Positions 7,618 through 19,001 of a stretch of 64,000 bases of DNA are shown here, one piece after another (position 1 is the first letter of the stretch; each line of letters opens with the position of its first letter). Position numbers and translations under genes: made by a program. Source of the stretch: Sphaerisporangium rubeum (GTDB lineage Bacteria > Actinomycetota > Actinomycetes > Streptosporangiales > Streptosporangiaceae); the NCBI RefSeq assembly GCF_014207705.1, contig NZ_JACHIU010000001.1, forward strand, positions 4,084,501 to 4,148,500, written 5' to 3'. The notes beneath the pieces are model-generated. The model did no database searches, had not been told where the DNA came from, and was given only the letters and a program-made list of their open reading frames with translations.

Positions 7618-9027
7618 ATGACGATCACCCAGGTGACGCCGGACCCCAGGGCCCCGCTGGTGCGGCTGGCCGCACTGCTCGACGAGGGATCGATCGACCC
7701 GATCCACGACCCCGGCGGCCGCGGTGTGGCCGCGGTGCGGGGACGGATCGGCGGCTCGCCGGTCATGGCGTACTGCACCGACGCCACGCTGATGGGTGGC
7801 TCCCTCGGCACCGAGGAGGCGGGACGCATCATCGCCGCCATCGACGAGGCCGTCGTGCGGCGGCGTCCCGTCATCGGCCTGTGGCACTCCGGCGGCGCGC
7901 GCCTCGCCGACGGCGTGGAGTCGATGGACGCCGTGGGACGCATGTTCCAGGCGATGATCCGGGCCTCAGGACGCGTCCCCCAGATCTCGGTCGTGCTCGG
8001 CCCCGCCGCGGGGGCCGCCGCGTACGGCCCCGCGCTCACCGACCTCGTCATCATGTCCGAGCAGGGCAAGGTGTTCATCACCGGCCCCGACGTCATCTCC
8101 ATGGTGACCGGCGAGCGCATCGACATGACCGGGCTCGGCGGCACCGACGTGCACGCGCGCAAGTCCGGCGTCGTGCATGTCGTCACCGACACCGAGGCGG
8201 AGGCGTACGTGCGGGCCCGCCGCATCACCGGCCTGCTCGCGCGGCACAGCGAGTTCGACGTCGAGCAGGCCGACAAGGACGACCACGACCTGATCGGCCT
8301 GCTGCCGGACCGGCCGCGCCGCGCCTACGACGTGCGGCCGTTGCTGCGCCGCCTCCTCGACGGCGGCGGGGACGCGCTGGAGGAGCTCCAGCCGAAATGG
8401 GCCCCCAACATGGTCGTCGGCCTCGGCCGGCTCGGTGGCCGCAGCATCGGTGTGGTGGCCAACAACCCGCTGCGCAAAGGTGGCTGCCTCGACTCGCTCA
8501 GCGCCGAGAAGGCGTCCCGTTTCGTCCGCATGTGCGATGCGTTCGGGTTGCCGCTGCTCGTCGTCGTGGACGTCCCCGGCTACCTGCCGGGTGTCGGCCA
8601 GGAGTGGGACGGCGTGGTGCGCCGCGGCGCCAAACTGCTGCACGCGTTCGGCGAGTCCGTCGTGCCGCGGGTCACCCTCATCACCCGCAAGTCCTACGGC
8701 GGCGCGTACATCGCGATGAACTCACGCTCGCTCGGCGCGGACGCGGTGTTCGCGTGGCCGGACGCGGAGGTCGCCGTCATGGCGGCCGAACCCGCCGTGA
8801 ACGTCCTGCACCGCAAGCGCCTCGCCGCGACCCCCGAGGAGGACCGCGAGAAGCTGCGCGCCGAACTGGTCGAGGAGCACCGCCGCATCGCCGGCGGCGT
8901 CGACCGCGCCATGTCCCTCGGCGTGGTCGACGAGGTCGTCACCCCGGCCCGCACCCGCCGCCGCCTGGTGGAGGCCTTCTCCGTCATACCGGAGAGCCGC
9001 GGCAGGCACGGCAACATCCCGCTGTAG
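7618..9027 (+). CDS. Acyl-CoA carboxylase beta subunit (carboxyltransferase)
   Basis: A 469-residue biotin-dependent carboxyltransferase related to propionyl-CoA carboxylase PccB/AccD. Both crotonase-fold halves are present: the N-half has SGGARLADGVESMDAVGRMF and GPAAGAAAYGPAL, the C-half has VDVPGYLPGVGQEWDG, RKSYGGAYIAMNSR and the acyl-CoA pocket near VAVMAAEPAVNVLHRKRL. It moves carboxyl from carboxybiotin to an acyl-CoA to form methylmalonyl- or malonyl-CoA. It is about 50 residues shorter than typical PccB, with a reduced N-terminus. No biotin carboxylase or epsilon subunit lies nearby, so it must share an alpha subunit encoded elsewhere. Start ATG 7618 has only a modest GGAG site; an upstream frame extension lacks family similarity. 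Confidence 0.88.
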   Translation: MTITQVTPDPRAPLVRLAALLDEGSIDPIHDPGGRGVAAVRGRIGGSPVMAYCTDATLMGGSLGTEEAGRIIAAIDEAVVRRRPVIGLWHSGGARLADGVESMDAVGRMFQAMIRASGRVPQISVVLGPAAGAAAYGPALTDLVIMSEQGKVFITGPDVISMVTGERIDMTGLGGTDVHARKSGVVHVVTDTEAEAYVRARRITGLLARHSEFDVEQADKDDHDLIGLLPDRPRRAYDVRPLLRRLLDGGGDALEELQPKWAPNMVVGLGRLGGRSIGVVANNPLRKGGCLDSLSAEKASRFVRMCDAFGLPLLVVVDVPGYLPGVGQEWDGVVRRGAKLLHAFGESVVPRVTLITRKSYGGAYIAMNSRSLGADAVFAWPDAEVAVMAAEPAVNVLHRKRLAATPEEDREKLRAELVEEHRRIAGGVDRAMSLGVVDEVVTPARTRRRLVEAFSVIPESRGRHGNIPL

Positions 9028-9153
9028 CGGCGGCCGTCCGGCAAGGCGCCGCGCACGACGACGCCGGACCGTGCGCACGGCGTGCGGTCCATGACGGTGT
9101 GCCACGGAAGGTTCGCGTGGGTCCGCGCCGCGGTACCCCGGCGGTGGCAGGAA

Positions 9154-9173
9154 CCGCCGCCGTGACGCGGCGG
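9154..9173 (+). terminator. Possible weak hairpin downstream of the carboxyltransferase
   Basis: CCGCCGC (9154-9160) pairs with GCGGCGG (9167-9173) over a 6-base loop. There is no T run, and short GC stems are common at this base composition, so it is only a candidate terminator in the 240-base gap before the kinase gene. A TAAGGT hexamer at 9219-9224 may be the -10 box of that kinase. Confidence 0.3.
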
Positions 9174-9268
9174 CGACCCGGGGTGACGCGGCGCTTTCCC
9201 CGCGCGCACGGCAGGCCCTAAGGTGGGGCCCTGCACCGTTGCGCCGAGAACAACAGCAAGAGGTGGCC

Positions 9269-11254
9269 GTGCGTCCGCGTGCCCTGGGGCCGTCAGATCC
9301 GGAGCGGATAGGGGGCTACCGGCTGACCGGGACGCTCGGCGAGGGGGGTCAGGGGGTCGTCTATCTCGCCGAGGGGCCGTCCGGCGTGCGGGTCGCGGTG
9401 AAGGTACTGCGCGACGTGGACGCCGAGAGCCACCGGCGTTTCCTGCGGGAGGCCGACACCGCGCGCAGGGTCGCGCCGTTCTGCACGGCACGCGTGCTCG
9501 ACGCCGGCACCGCCGACGGACGTCCCTACGTGGTCAGCGAGTACATCCCCGGTCCCTCGCTCGCCGAGACGGTCACCAGTGACGGGCCGCGCACCGGCAG
9601 CGGCCTGCAGCGGCTCGCGGTCGCCACCTTGACCGCGCTCGCGGCGATCCACCGGGCCGGTGTCGTGCACCGCGACGTCAAACCGGCCAACGTGATCCTC
9701 GGTCCCGAAGGTCCGGTGGTCATCGACTTCGGCATCGCCCGCGACCTCGGCCAGGGGACCACGTCCACCGGCCTGGTCGGCACCCCCGCGTACGTCTCCC
9801 CCGAACTGCTCGCCGGTCACACCCCCGGCACCGCGTCCGACGTGTTCAGCTGGGCCGCCACGATGGTGTACGCCGCGACCGGCCGCACGGCCTTCCGCGG
9901 CGGCAACCTCACCGCGCTGCTGTACGCCATCAGCACCGCCGACCCCGACCTGACCGGCGTCCCCGCCGACCTGCACCCATTGCTGTCCGCCTCCCTGGCC
10001 AAGGACCCCACGGCCCGGCCCTCCGCCACCACCCTCCTGCGCGAACTCACCGGCGACGACACCCCCCTCACCACCGGCCCGTCACTCCCCGCCACCACAC
10101 TCACCCCCTCCCCGGCCCCGACCGGCCATCCCGACCCGGCGGCCCCACCCCCTCACCCCGGCCCCGCCGCCTTACCCGGCCCCGGCCCCACCGCACGTCT
10201 CACACCATCCGACCGCGGCCACACGACCCGGTTCACAGAGTCCGCACCCGGCCCCACCGCACAGTTCACAGGATCCGCACCCGGCCCCACCGCACAGTTC
10301 ACAGGATCCGGACCCGGCCCCACAGCACAGTTCACAGAGTCCGGACCCGGCCGTACTTCACCGGTCGCACCCTCTGGATCCGGCCATACCGCACCTGGAC
10401 CCGGCCCCATCGCACCGGTCGCTCCGTCCGGTTCCGCGGGTACGGCACCGCTGGACGCGGCGACGGGGCCGCCGGCCTCCGGCGCCGCGCCGGCCGTCGC
10501 CGGCCCGCGCGGACCCAGCGCGCGGAGGCGGCGGCTGTTGTGGCCCGCCGCCGCGGTCGTGGCGGCGGTCCTCGTCACGGCGGTGGTCCTCGTGGTGCGG
10601 CCCCCGTGGGGGACGGGACCCGCGGCGGGGAAGCTGCTGTACGCGGACGACTTCTCCGAGCGGGGCAACTGGGACGGGTACACCTTCGCGCCTGACGCGG
10701 CGGACGACTCGCGGACCACCCACGGGTACGAGATCGACCGTGGCGTGTACAGCATCCACGCCGACACCACCGACCCCCACGGCGCCGCCTTCTCCCCCGT
10801 GCCGCCGAAGGGGTCGGCCACACCGGAGCGTGACGTGCTGATCGCGGTCACCGCGCGGCTCAAGGAAGGCTCGGCGAGCCCCGGCGTCCTCGGGCTGACG
10901 TGCCGCTGGGACGAGGACGTGCCGCACGGCTACGCCTTCACGCTCGGCCTCGACGGGACCGCTCGCATCACCAGGACCACCTCAGGCGAGCGCCTGGACG
11001 TGATCCCCCCGGCCAAGCTGAGCCCCCCGGCCCCCGGGACGGACGTCCGCCTGCAGGCGCGCTGTGCGCGCTCCGGCACCGGCGTGGCCCTCACCTTCTG
11101 GGTCGACGGCTCCGAGGCCCTCGACGCGGTGGACACCGAACCACCCCCGGAGACCGCCAACAGCCAGGTCGGCCTCCTCACCCAGGTCCCCGAAGCAGGC
11201 GGCGGCGACCTCACCGTCTCCTTCGACGACTTCACCGTGCACCTCCCCGCCTGA
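9269..11254 (+). CDS. Transmembrane Ser/Thr protein kinase with extracellular jelly-roll-like domain
   Basis: A 661-residue Hanks-type kinase. The kinase domain spans about residues 15-270 with G-loop GEGGQGVV, ATP Lys K45, catalytic HRDVKPAN (D136) and DFG (D153). A Pro/Thr/Ser-rich linker of about 140 residues contains four tandem copies of an 11-residue unit (FTxSxPGPTAQ). A single membrane helix lies near 423-443, followed by an external domain of about 210 residues (LLYADDFSERGNWDG, then beta-rich sequence ending VSFDDFTVHLPA) like concanavalin/DUF1080 folds that often bind glycans. No PASTA repeats. It probably senses a surface ligand and phosphorylates cytoplasmic targets. GTG 9269 fits AGAGG at 9259-9263; GTG 9263 is an alternative. 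Confidence 0.85.
   Translation: MRPRALGPSDPERIGGYRLTGTLGEGGQGVVYLAEGPSGVRVAVKVLRDVDAESHRRFLREADTARRVAPFCTARVLDAGTADGRPYVVSEYIPGPSLAETVTSDGPRTGSGLQRLAVATLTALAAIHRAGVVHRDVKPANVILGPEGPVVIDFGIARDLGQGTTSTGLVGTPAYVSPELLAGHTPGTASDVFSWAATMVYAATGRTAFRGGNLTALLYAISTADPDLTGVPADLHPLLSASLAKDPTARPSATTLLRELTGDDTPLTTGPSLPATTLTPSPAPTGHPDPAAPPPHPGPAALPGPGPTARLTPSDRGHTTRFTESAPGPTAQFTGSAPGPTAQFTGSGPGPTAQFTESGPGRTSPVAPSGSGHTAPGPGPIAPVAPSGSAGTAPLDAATGPPASGAAPAVAGPRGPSARRRRLLWPAAAVVAAVLVTAVVLVVRPPWGTGPAAGKLLYADDFSERGNWDGYTFAPDAADDSRTTHGYEIDRGVYSIHADTTDPHGAAFSPVPPKGSATPERDVLIAVTARLKEGSASPGVLGLTCRWDEDVPHGYAFTLGLDGTARITRTTSGERLDVIPPAKLSPPAPGTDVRLQARCARSGTGVALTFWVDGSEALDAVDTEPPPETANSQVGLLTQVPEAGGGDLTVSFDDFTVHLPA
10232..10363 (+). 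repeat. Four 33-bp in-frame tandem repeats in the kinase linker
   Basis: Copies begin at 10232, 10265, 10298 and 10331, each coding for FT-(E/G)-S-(A/G)-PGPTAQ or a close variant; the fourth has drifted. The copies are almost identical at the DNA level, including synonymous positions, so the array is recent and copy number may vary between strains. Confidence 0.85.
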
Positions 11255-11270
11255 CCCCCCATCCCGACCC

Positions 11271-11408
11271 AGCCGGCCACGCGCACCAACCCCGCCTGCA
11301 CCGGACAGCGCACCCGAGCCGGCCACGCGCACCGACCCCGCCTGCACCGGACAGCGCACCCGAGCCGGCCACGCGCACCGACCCCGCCGAGGTCGGACAG
11401 CGCACCCG
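11271..11408. repeat. Three 46-bp tandem repeats between convergent genes
   Basis: Units start at 11271, 11317 and 11363 with AGCCGGCCACGCGCACC and end CGGACAGCGCACCCG; a fourth partial copy begins at 11409. The unit length is not a multiple of three and the array lies after the kinase stop and before the VOC stop, so it is noncoding. The 224-base gap holds nothing else I recognise. It may simply be an unstable GC-rich array, or serve in transcription termination of both genes. Confidence 0.8.
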
Positions 11409-11478
11409 AGCCGGCCGCCTGACCGGGGGACCCTCCGCGTGGGGGCCGGAGGGCCCCGGAGCACCGGGGAGGCCGTGG

Positions 11479-11889
11479 TCAGTCCTGCGGGGTGATGTCG
11501 ACCATCCAGTTGACGCCGTAGCGGTCGACGCAGGAGCCGTACTCGTCGCCCCACATCTGCTTCTCCAGCGGGACGGTGACGGTGCCGCTCTCGGAGAGCT
11601 GCTGCCAGTGGCCGCGGAGCAGGTCGGCGTCGTCGCCGCTGAGGCTGATCGTGATGTTGTCGCCGACGGTGCGGGTCATGCCCGGCGGGGTGTCGGAGCC
11701 CATGATGGTGAAGCCCTGAGGGGTCTCCAGCGTGCCGTGCATGATCTTGTCGGCCAGCTCGGGCTGAGGTGCGCCGAACTCGCCGAAGGTGCGCAGGGTG
11801 AGGTCGCCGCCGAAGACGGACCGGTAGAACTCCATGGCCTCGCGCGCGTCGCCGTCGAAGCCGATATAGGGATTGAGCTTGCTGGTCAT
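11479..11889 (-). CDS. VOC family protein (PhnB-like glyoxalase/bleomycin-resistance fold)
   Basis: A 136-residue protein of the vicinal oxygen chelate superfamily, PhnB-type. It begins SKLNPYIGFDGDAREAMEFYRSVFGG, the hallmark of this subgroup, and ends with the second beta-alpha-beta module WGDEYGSCVDRYGVNWMVDI. Members of this subgroup are widespread and mostly lack an assigned reaction; the fold can bind a metal or a hydrophobic ligand. The start at 11889 is preferred because TGGAG precedes it at good distance on the minus strand and because the upstream extension lacks family similarity. It is a single-gene unit facing the kinase gene tail-to-tail. Confidence 0.88.
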   Translation of the reverse strand: MTSKLNPYIGFDGDAREAMEFYRSVFGGDLTLRTFGEFGAPQPELADKIMHGTLETPQGFTIMGSDTPPGMTRTVGDNITISLSGDDADLLRGHWQQLSESGTVTVPLEKQMWGDEYGSCVDRYGVNWMVDITPQD

Positions 11890-12044
11890 GACAATCTCCA
11901 GGGTCGTGCCGAAGCCGTTCACCGCCACAGTAACGACAGGGACCGACAGAATCGGTCCACGACCTGCGGGGGTTCGGACCCGGCCGCGAGGGTCCGCGCG
12001 GCTGTCGCGCGGCGCGCCGGGTTCGGATCCGATGCGTGACGGGT

Positions 12045-13010
12045 TCAGATCCAGCCGCGGCGGGTGGCCTCCATGGCGATCTGGAAGCGGGTGCGTGCGC
12101 CGACGCGGTTCATCAGTTTGGTGACGTGGCGCTGCACGGTGCGTTCGCTCCAGCCGAGTGCGCGGCCGGCGGCCTTGTCGGTGGCGCCTGACGCCAGCAG
12201 GGCCAGCAGCCGGGTCTCCTCCTCGGACAGGTCGGGGGTGGCGGGGGTGCCGAGGCGGACCGGGACGGCGCGGTCCCAGGTCGTCTCGAACAGTGCGATC
12301 AGCGCGTCGAGCAGCGGCGAGGGGTGGATGATGTAGGACGCGGTGACCTGGTTGTCGCCGGACCGGAGCAGGGGGAGCATCGCCAGGCGGTCGTCGGAGA
12401 CGGCGAGTTTCATCGGCACCTCGGCGATCCGCGCCTGCTCACCCTGCCGCACCCCGACAATGACGTCGTCCAGCCAGCCCGGCAGCTCCAGAGCGCTCGT
12501 GTCGTAGACGACGCGGTACCGCACGCCGCGCCGCAACAGGTCCAGTTCGACGTGGTTGGACTCGGTGTGCCCCTTCGGCGCGGCGTACGGGGGCCGGTCG
12601 AAGCCCCGCATCTGCGCGTGCGTGTCCTGCTGCATGCGGACCCAGCGGTGGTTGACCTCGTCCCTGCCGGAGATGACCTCGATCAGCTCTCCGGGGTGCG
12701 CGAACCGGGTCCCCGCGCGGTACATCTCCATCAGCGTCCTGATGTGCACGCGGACACCCTGCAGTCCCGCTTCGCGTTCGCGCAGCACGGCCTCCAGCCC
12801 GCGGTCCGGCGAGACGGCGACATAACGGACGGGACGGGTGGCCGTCCGGCTGGCGAGGCCGATGCTCGTGAGGGTGCGCAGCGCGCGCCTGACGGCCGAT
12901 TCCGGCAGGTGACAGTCCTGGACCAGTTCGGCGCCTGTGGCCTGCGTCCGGCGCACCAGCGCGTCGTACACCGTCTCGTCCTGCTGGCTCAACCCGATGG
13001 CCTCTAGCAC
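12045..13010 (-). CDS. LuxR C-terminal, TrmB-like N-terminal transcriptional regulator
   Basis: A 321-residue regulator. The N-terminal 70 residues (LEAIGLSQQDETVYDALVRR... ESAVRRALRTLTSIGLA) form a TrmB-like winged helix, and the C-terminal 65 residues carry a LuxR/FixJ helix-turn-helix (LSEEETRLLALLASGATDKAAGRALGWSERTVQRHVTKLM). The middle resembles a sensor domain common in actinobacterial regulators beside secreted proteases. It is divergent from the subtilase gene, and a 12-bp palindrome lies between the two, so it probably controls that protease (inference). GTG 13010 has GAGGTGGAG just upstream; earlier in-frame codons give an Arg-rich extension that does not look like protein. Confidence 0.85.
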   Translation of the reverse strand: MLEAIGLSQQDETVYDALVRRTQATGAELVQDCHLPESAVRRALRTLTSIGLASRTATRPVRYVAVSPDRGLEAVLREREAGLQGVRVHIRTLMEMYRAGTRFAHPGELIEVISGRDEVNHRWVRMQQDTHAQMRGFDRPPYAAPKGHTESNHVELDLLRRGVRYRVVYDTSALELPGWLDDVIVGVRQGEQARIAEVPMKLAVSDDRLAMLPLLRSGDNQVTASYIIHPSPLLDALIALFETTWDRAVPVRLGTPATPDLSEEETRLLALLASGATDKAAGRALGWSERTVQRHVTKLMNRVGARTRFQIAMEATRRGWI

Positions 13011-13155
13011 TACGTCTCCACCTCGTCCTGCCGGCTCGACCCGACGGCCTCCAGCACGAGGCCTCCGCCGACGTAACCCCCGATGAACCGGCTCATTGTC
13101 GCATTCACGCCACCTGTCGGGTATTCGCCGCTTCATCGCCTTGAGCGGCTGTCGC

Positions 13156-13167
13156 CTGACATGTCAG
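13156..13167. promoter_or_regulatory. 12-bp perfect palindrome between LuxR-type regulator and subtilase
   Basis: CTGACATGTCAG is fully palindromic and sits 45 bases before the subtilase start, in the shared upstream region. It is a candidate operator for the adjacent regulator; a palindrome this short can also arise by chance. Confidence 0.4.
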
Positions 13168-13211
13168 CGTTTTGCCTGCGTCCCCGCGTGCATCCCCCCG
13201 AAGGAGCCTCA

Positions 13212-16622
<3,411 letters not shown>

Positions 16623-16705
16623 CCCCGCGGCCGTCCGGACCATCCTCCCGGCCGGCCCGACCCCGTCCCATGGCCGGACCCACTCCCCCGGCCGTCTGAC
16701 CCCGT

Positions 16706-16740
16706 CCCGTGGCCGGACCGTCCCGCCGGCCGGCCACGGG
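16706..16740 (+). terminator. Hairpin downstream of the subtilase gene
   Basis: CCCGTGGCCGG (16706-16716) pairs perfectly with CCGGCCACGGG (16730-16740) around a 13-base loop. There is no T run. It lies 84 bases after the subtilase stop and before the GNAT gene, a position that suits a terminator. Confidence 0.6.
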
Positions 16741-16742
16741 AC

Positions 16743-16776
16743 GCCGTACGATCCCGGTGGCCGTACGATCCTGGTG
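16743..16776 (+). repeat. 17-bp direct repeat in the GNAT upstream region
   Basis: GCCGTACGATCCCGGTG (16743-16759) is repeated with one change at 16760-16776. Each copy contains TACGAT, which can act as a -10 box, so the duplication may have doubled a promoter element of the GNAT gene. Confidence 0.5.
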
Positions 16777-16809
16777 TCGGTCGCACCGCAGCGAAACCGG
16801 GAGGTCCCC

Positions 16810-17358
16810 TTGACCGGCCCGCCGCCACCCCCCTCGGGGCACGACTCCCCCATCAGGACCGAGCGCCTCACCTTGCACCCACTGCAGGTGTCCGACGCCG
16901 AGGAGATGGCCGCGGTCCTGTCGTCCCCCGCTCTCTACGTCTACACCGGCGGCACCCCGCCGACCCCCGCCGCGCTGCGTGCCCGTTACGAGATCCAGGT
17001 CCGCGGCCACTCACCGGACGGCACCGAGGAGTGGCGCAACTGGATCCTCCGCCTCCACCCCGGCGGCACGGCCGTCGGCACCGTCCAGGCCACCATCCCC
17101 ACCGGTTCCTCGTGGGCCGAGATCGCCTGGATCGTCGGCGAGCCGTGGCAGGGCCGGGGGTACGCCAAGGAGGCCGCCGCCGCGCTGGCCGGCTGGCTGG
17201 CGGCCCGCGGCGTCCCGGTCGTGCAGGCCCACATCCACCCCGGCCACCAGGCCTCGATGGCCGTGGCCGCGCATCTGGGCCTCGTCCCCACCTCGCGCTT
17301 CGACGACGGTGAGCGCCTGTGGCGCGGCACCGTCCCCCTCCCTCGCGCGGAGCCTTGA
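16810..17358 (+). CDS. GNAT family N-acetyltransferase
   Basis: A 182-residue acetyltransferase of the RimJ/Acetyltransf_3 type. It starts with IRTERLTLHPLQVSDAEEM, the usual first strand and helix, and carries the acetyl-CoA loop region in IVGEPWQGRGYAKEAAAALAGWL (Q-G-R-G-Y-A at about 116-121). The acceptor (a protein N-terminus, an antibiotic or another amine) cannot be inferred. TTG 16810 is selected as start because GGGAGG lies seven bases upstream at 16798-16803; a GTG at 16774 would add 12 residues without a good binding site. The gene ends 13 bases from the convergent roadblock gene. Confidence 0.8.
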   Translation: MTGPPPPPSGHDSPIRTERLTLHPLQVSDAEEMAAVLSSPALYVYTGGTPPTPAALRARYEIQVRGHSPDGTEEWRNWILRLHPGGTAVGTVQATIPTGSSWAEIAWIVGEPWQGRGYAKEAAAALAGWLAARGVPVVQAHIHPGHQASMAVAAHLGLVPTSRFDDGERLWRGTVPLPRAEP

Positions 17359-17371
17359 GCAGATGGCCCGC

Positions 17372-17737
17372 TCAGGAGGCCAGTTCGCGTTCGATGCTTC
17401 TCAGGTTGTGGCGGGCCAGGGCCAGATTGGCGCGCTCGCGGTTGAGGGCCAGGTACAGGAACAGGGAGCTGCCGGTGTTCGGGATGAGGCGGATGATGTG
17501 GTACTGACGGTCCAGCGTGATCAGGATGTCCTCGATCCGCTCGTCGAGGTTGAGTGAGGCCAGCGCACGCAGCTTGGCCCTGACGACCTCGGTGTTCGCC
17601 GCCGCCGCGACTTCGACGTCGAGCTCACGGCCGCCGCCGATGTAGCCGAGCGACATGCCGCTCTCGTAGTCGACGAGCGCGACGCCGATGGCGCCGGTGA
17701 TGGTCATGGCTTCTTTGAGAGCGGTGTCGATGTTCAT
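17372..17737 (-). CDS. Roadblock/LC7-like domain protein
   Basis: A 121-residue single-domain protein starting NIDTALKEAMTITGAIGVALVDYESGMSLGYIGG, the first helix and beta hairpin of a roadblock/LC7 fold; the rest (AAANTEVVRAKLRAL... DRQYHIIRLIP... LFLYLALNRERANLALAR) completes it. Roadblock proteins are dimeric scaffolds that often regulate small Ras-like GTPases (MglB on MglA, CvnB in streptomycete conservons). No GTPase gene is in the window. It is divergent from the DUF4388 gene, which is followed by a second, different roadblock gene; the three probably work together. TTTCAGGAAAGAAG upstream supplies an AGGAAAG binding site. Confidence 0.8.
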   Translation of the reverse strand: MNIDTALKEAMTITGAIGVALVDYESGMSLGYIGGGRELDVEVAAAANTEVVRAKLRALASLNLDERIEDILITLDRQYHIIRLIPNTGSSLFLYLALNRERANLALARHNLRSIERELAS

Positions 17738-17781
17738 CTGCTTCTTTCCTGAAAGGCAAGTCCGACAGAAGTCTTGACCGT

Positions 17782-17806
17782 TTGATGATCAACAGTGACA
17801 CACTGT
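17782..17806. promoter_or_regulatory. Adjacent palindromes in the roadblock/DUF4388 intergenic region
   Basis: TTGATGATCAA (17782-17792) is a perfect odd palindrome, and ACAGTG-ACA-CACTGT (17792-17806) is a perfect 6-3-6 inverted repeat directly beside it. They lie 45-69 bases ahead of the minus-strand roadblock gene, where an operator could sit. The 305-base gap 17738-18042 otherwise contains only the hairpin noted at 17914-17944. Confidence 0.4.
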
Positions 17807-17913
17807 CGGTTTACGGATACGGAGGCATTAAAGTACCGTTAGCCACCGCCGATAGTGAAGGGCCGATGCGTATCCGTCACCACCGGCGGCCACGCTCCGA
17901 GGCGGTTCACCGG

Positions 17914-17944
17914 TGTTCCCGCCTCCCGTAGGAAGGCGGGAACA
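17914..17944 (+). other. Leader hairpin ahead of the DUF4388 gene
   Basis: TGTTCCCGCCT (17914-17924) pairs perfectly with AGGCGGGAACA (17934-17944) around nine bases. It stands about 100 bases before the DUF4388 start. It could be a terminator for antisense transcription or an attenuating leader structure; there is a short T-run (GTTTTC) a dozen bases downstream. Confidence 0.45.
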
Positions 17945-18042
17945 TGCGTCTCCCCGTTTTCCCCACCTCAGGCCCCACCCTGTGGACCGTCGGCATCCGC
18001 CGGCTTTTCCGCAGGTCAGCTCCATATATCGGACAGGAGAAC

Positions 18043-18930
18043 ATGAACGGCCCCGACCCTGAGCCCTCTGGCACCGGCACGGGCCCGATCGAACCGGTCC
18101 TGCTGAGCTGCGGCGAGGAGGGGTTCACCGGGACGCTCAGGGCCGACGGCGACCCCGGCGGCACCGTCCTGTTCCGGAACGGCCTGGTGGTGGCCGCCTC
18201 CAGCCCGGCGACCCCCGGCCCGGAGTCCCTGCTGCTGCGGTCCGGCAGGGTCGGCGAGGAGGACTGGTCCCGCGCCTACACCGCCGGCGCGCCACGAGGC
18301 GACCTGGCCGGCGAACTGGTCAAGATCGACGGCCTCGGTGTCGCCGGACTGGAGAGCGTCTGCCTGTCCGCCGTGTTCGACGCGGTGTTCGCCATCGCGT
18401 GGTGCGGCCCCGGGGACATCGCCCTCGAACTCCCCGGCCCGGACGACCTGCCGCCGCAACTGCCCGCCGACCCAGGCGTGGACCCGAGGCGCCTCGTCCG
18501 AGAGACGGCCCGCCGCCTGGAGAGCACCGCCGCGTGGGCACCGTTGGGTCTGACCATGCGCAGCCGTCCCGTCGCCGTCGCACCGGGCTCGGTACCCGCG
18601 ATCTCCCCCGCGGCGCTGCGGCGCGCCATCCTGGAGCACGCCAACGGCCGCAGGACCGCACGGGACATCGCCTTCACCATCGGCCGCGGCCTGTTCGCCG
18701 TCCTGACCGAGACCGCGCTCATGATCGAGGACGGCCTGCTCTCCCTCGGCCGCACTCCCCCCGCACCCTCCTCGACAGGCATCACCGAGCCCTTGGACCT
18801 GCCACTGCGCCGGCCGGGAACCAGCAAGGTCGTCGACGTCCTCCCCGTCACGGGGACCACTCCACCACCGCGGCGCAGACTTCTCGCTCCCCGAAGCATC
18901 CGGCCCCCCTCCGCCGGCGAAGAACTGTGA
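18043..18930 (+). CDS. DUF4388-like domain protein linked to roadblock genes
   Basis: A 295-residue cytoplasmic protein without signal peptide or membrane helix. Residues about 18-125 (LLSCGEEGFTGTLRADGDPGGTVLFRNGLVVAASSP... ESLLLRSGRVGEEDW) match the DUF4388/PATAN-type domain seen in proteins that report to GTPase or two-component systems. Residues about 185-240 (SPAALRRAILEHANGRRTARDIAFTIGRGLFAVLTETALMIEDGLL) look like a winged helix. The C-terminal 55 residues are Pro/Arg-rich and disordered. Start ATG 18043 follows CAGGAG. The downstream roadblock gene is 71 bases away on the same strand, so the two probably form one transcript. The function is unknown. Confidence 0.7.
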   Translation: MNGPDPEPSGTGTGPIEPVLLSCGEEGFTGTLRADGDPGGTVLFRNGLVVAASSPATPGPESLLLRSGRVGEEDWSRAYTAGAPRGDLAGELVKIDGLGVAGLESVCLSAVFDAVFAIAWCGPGDIALELPGPDDLPPQLPADPGVDPRRLVRETARRLESTAAWAPLGLTMRSRPVAVAPGSVPAISPAALRRAILEHANGRRTARDIAFTIGRGLFAVLTETALMIEDGLLSLGRTPPAPSSTGITEPLDLPLRRPGTSKVVDVLPVTGTTPPPRRRLLAPRSIRPPSAGEEL

Positions 18931-19001
18931 GCGACCCCCGCCGCCGCGGCACCGCGGCCACCGACACCGTCAGATGACGAAGACGAACAGGAAGGCCGTA
19001 C

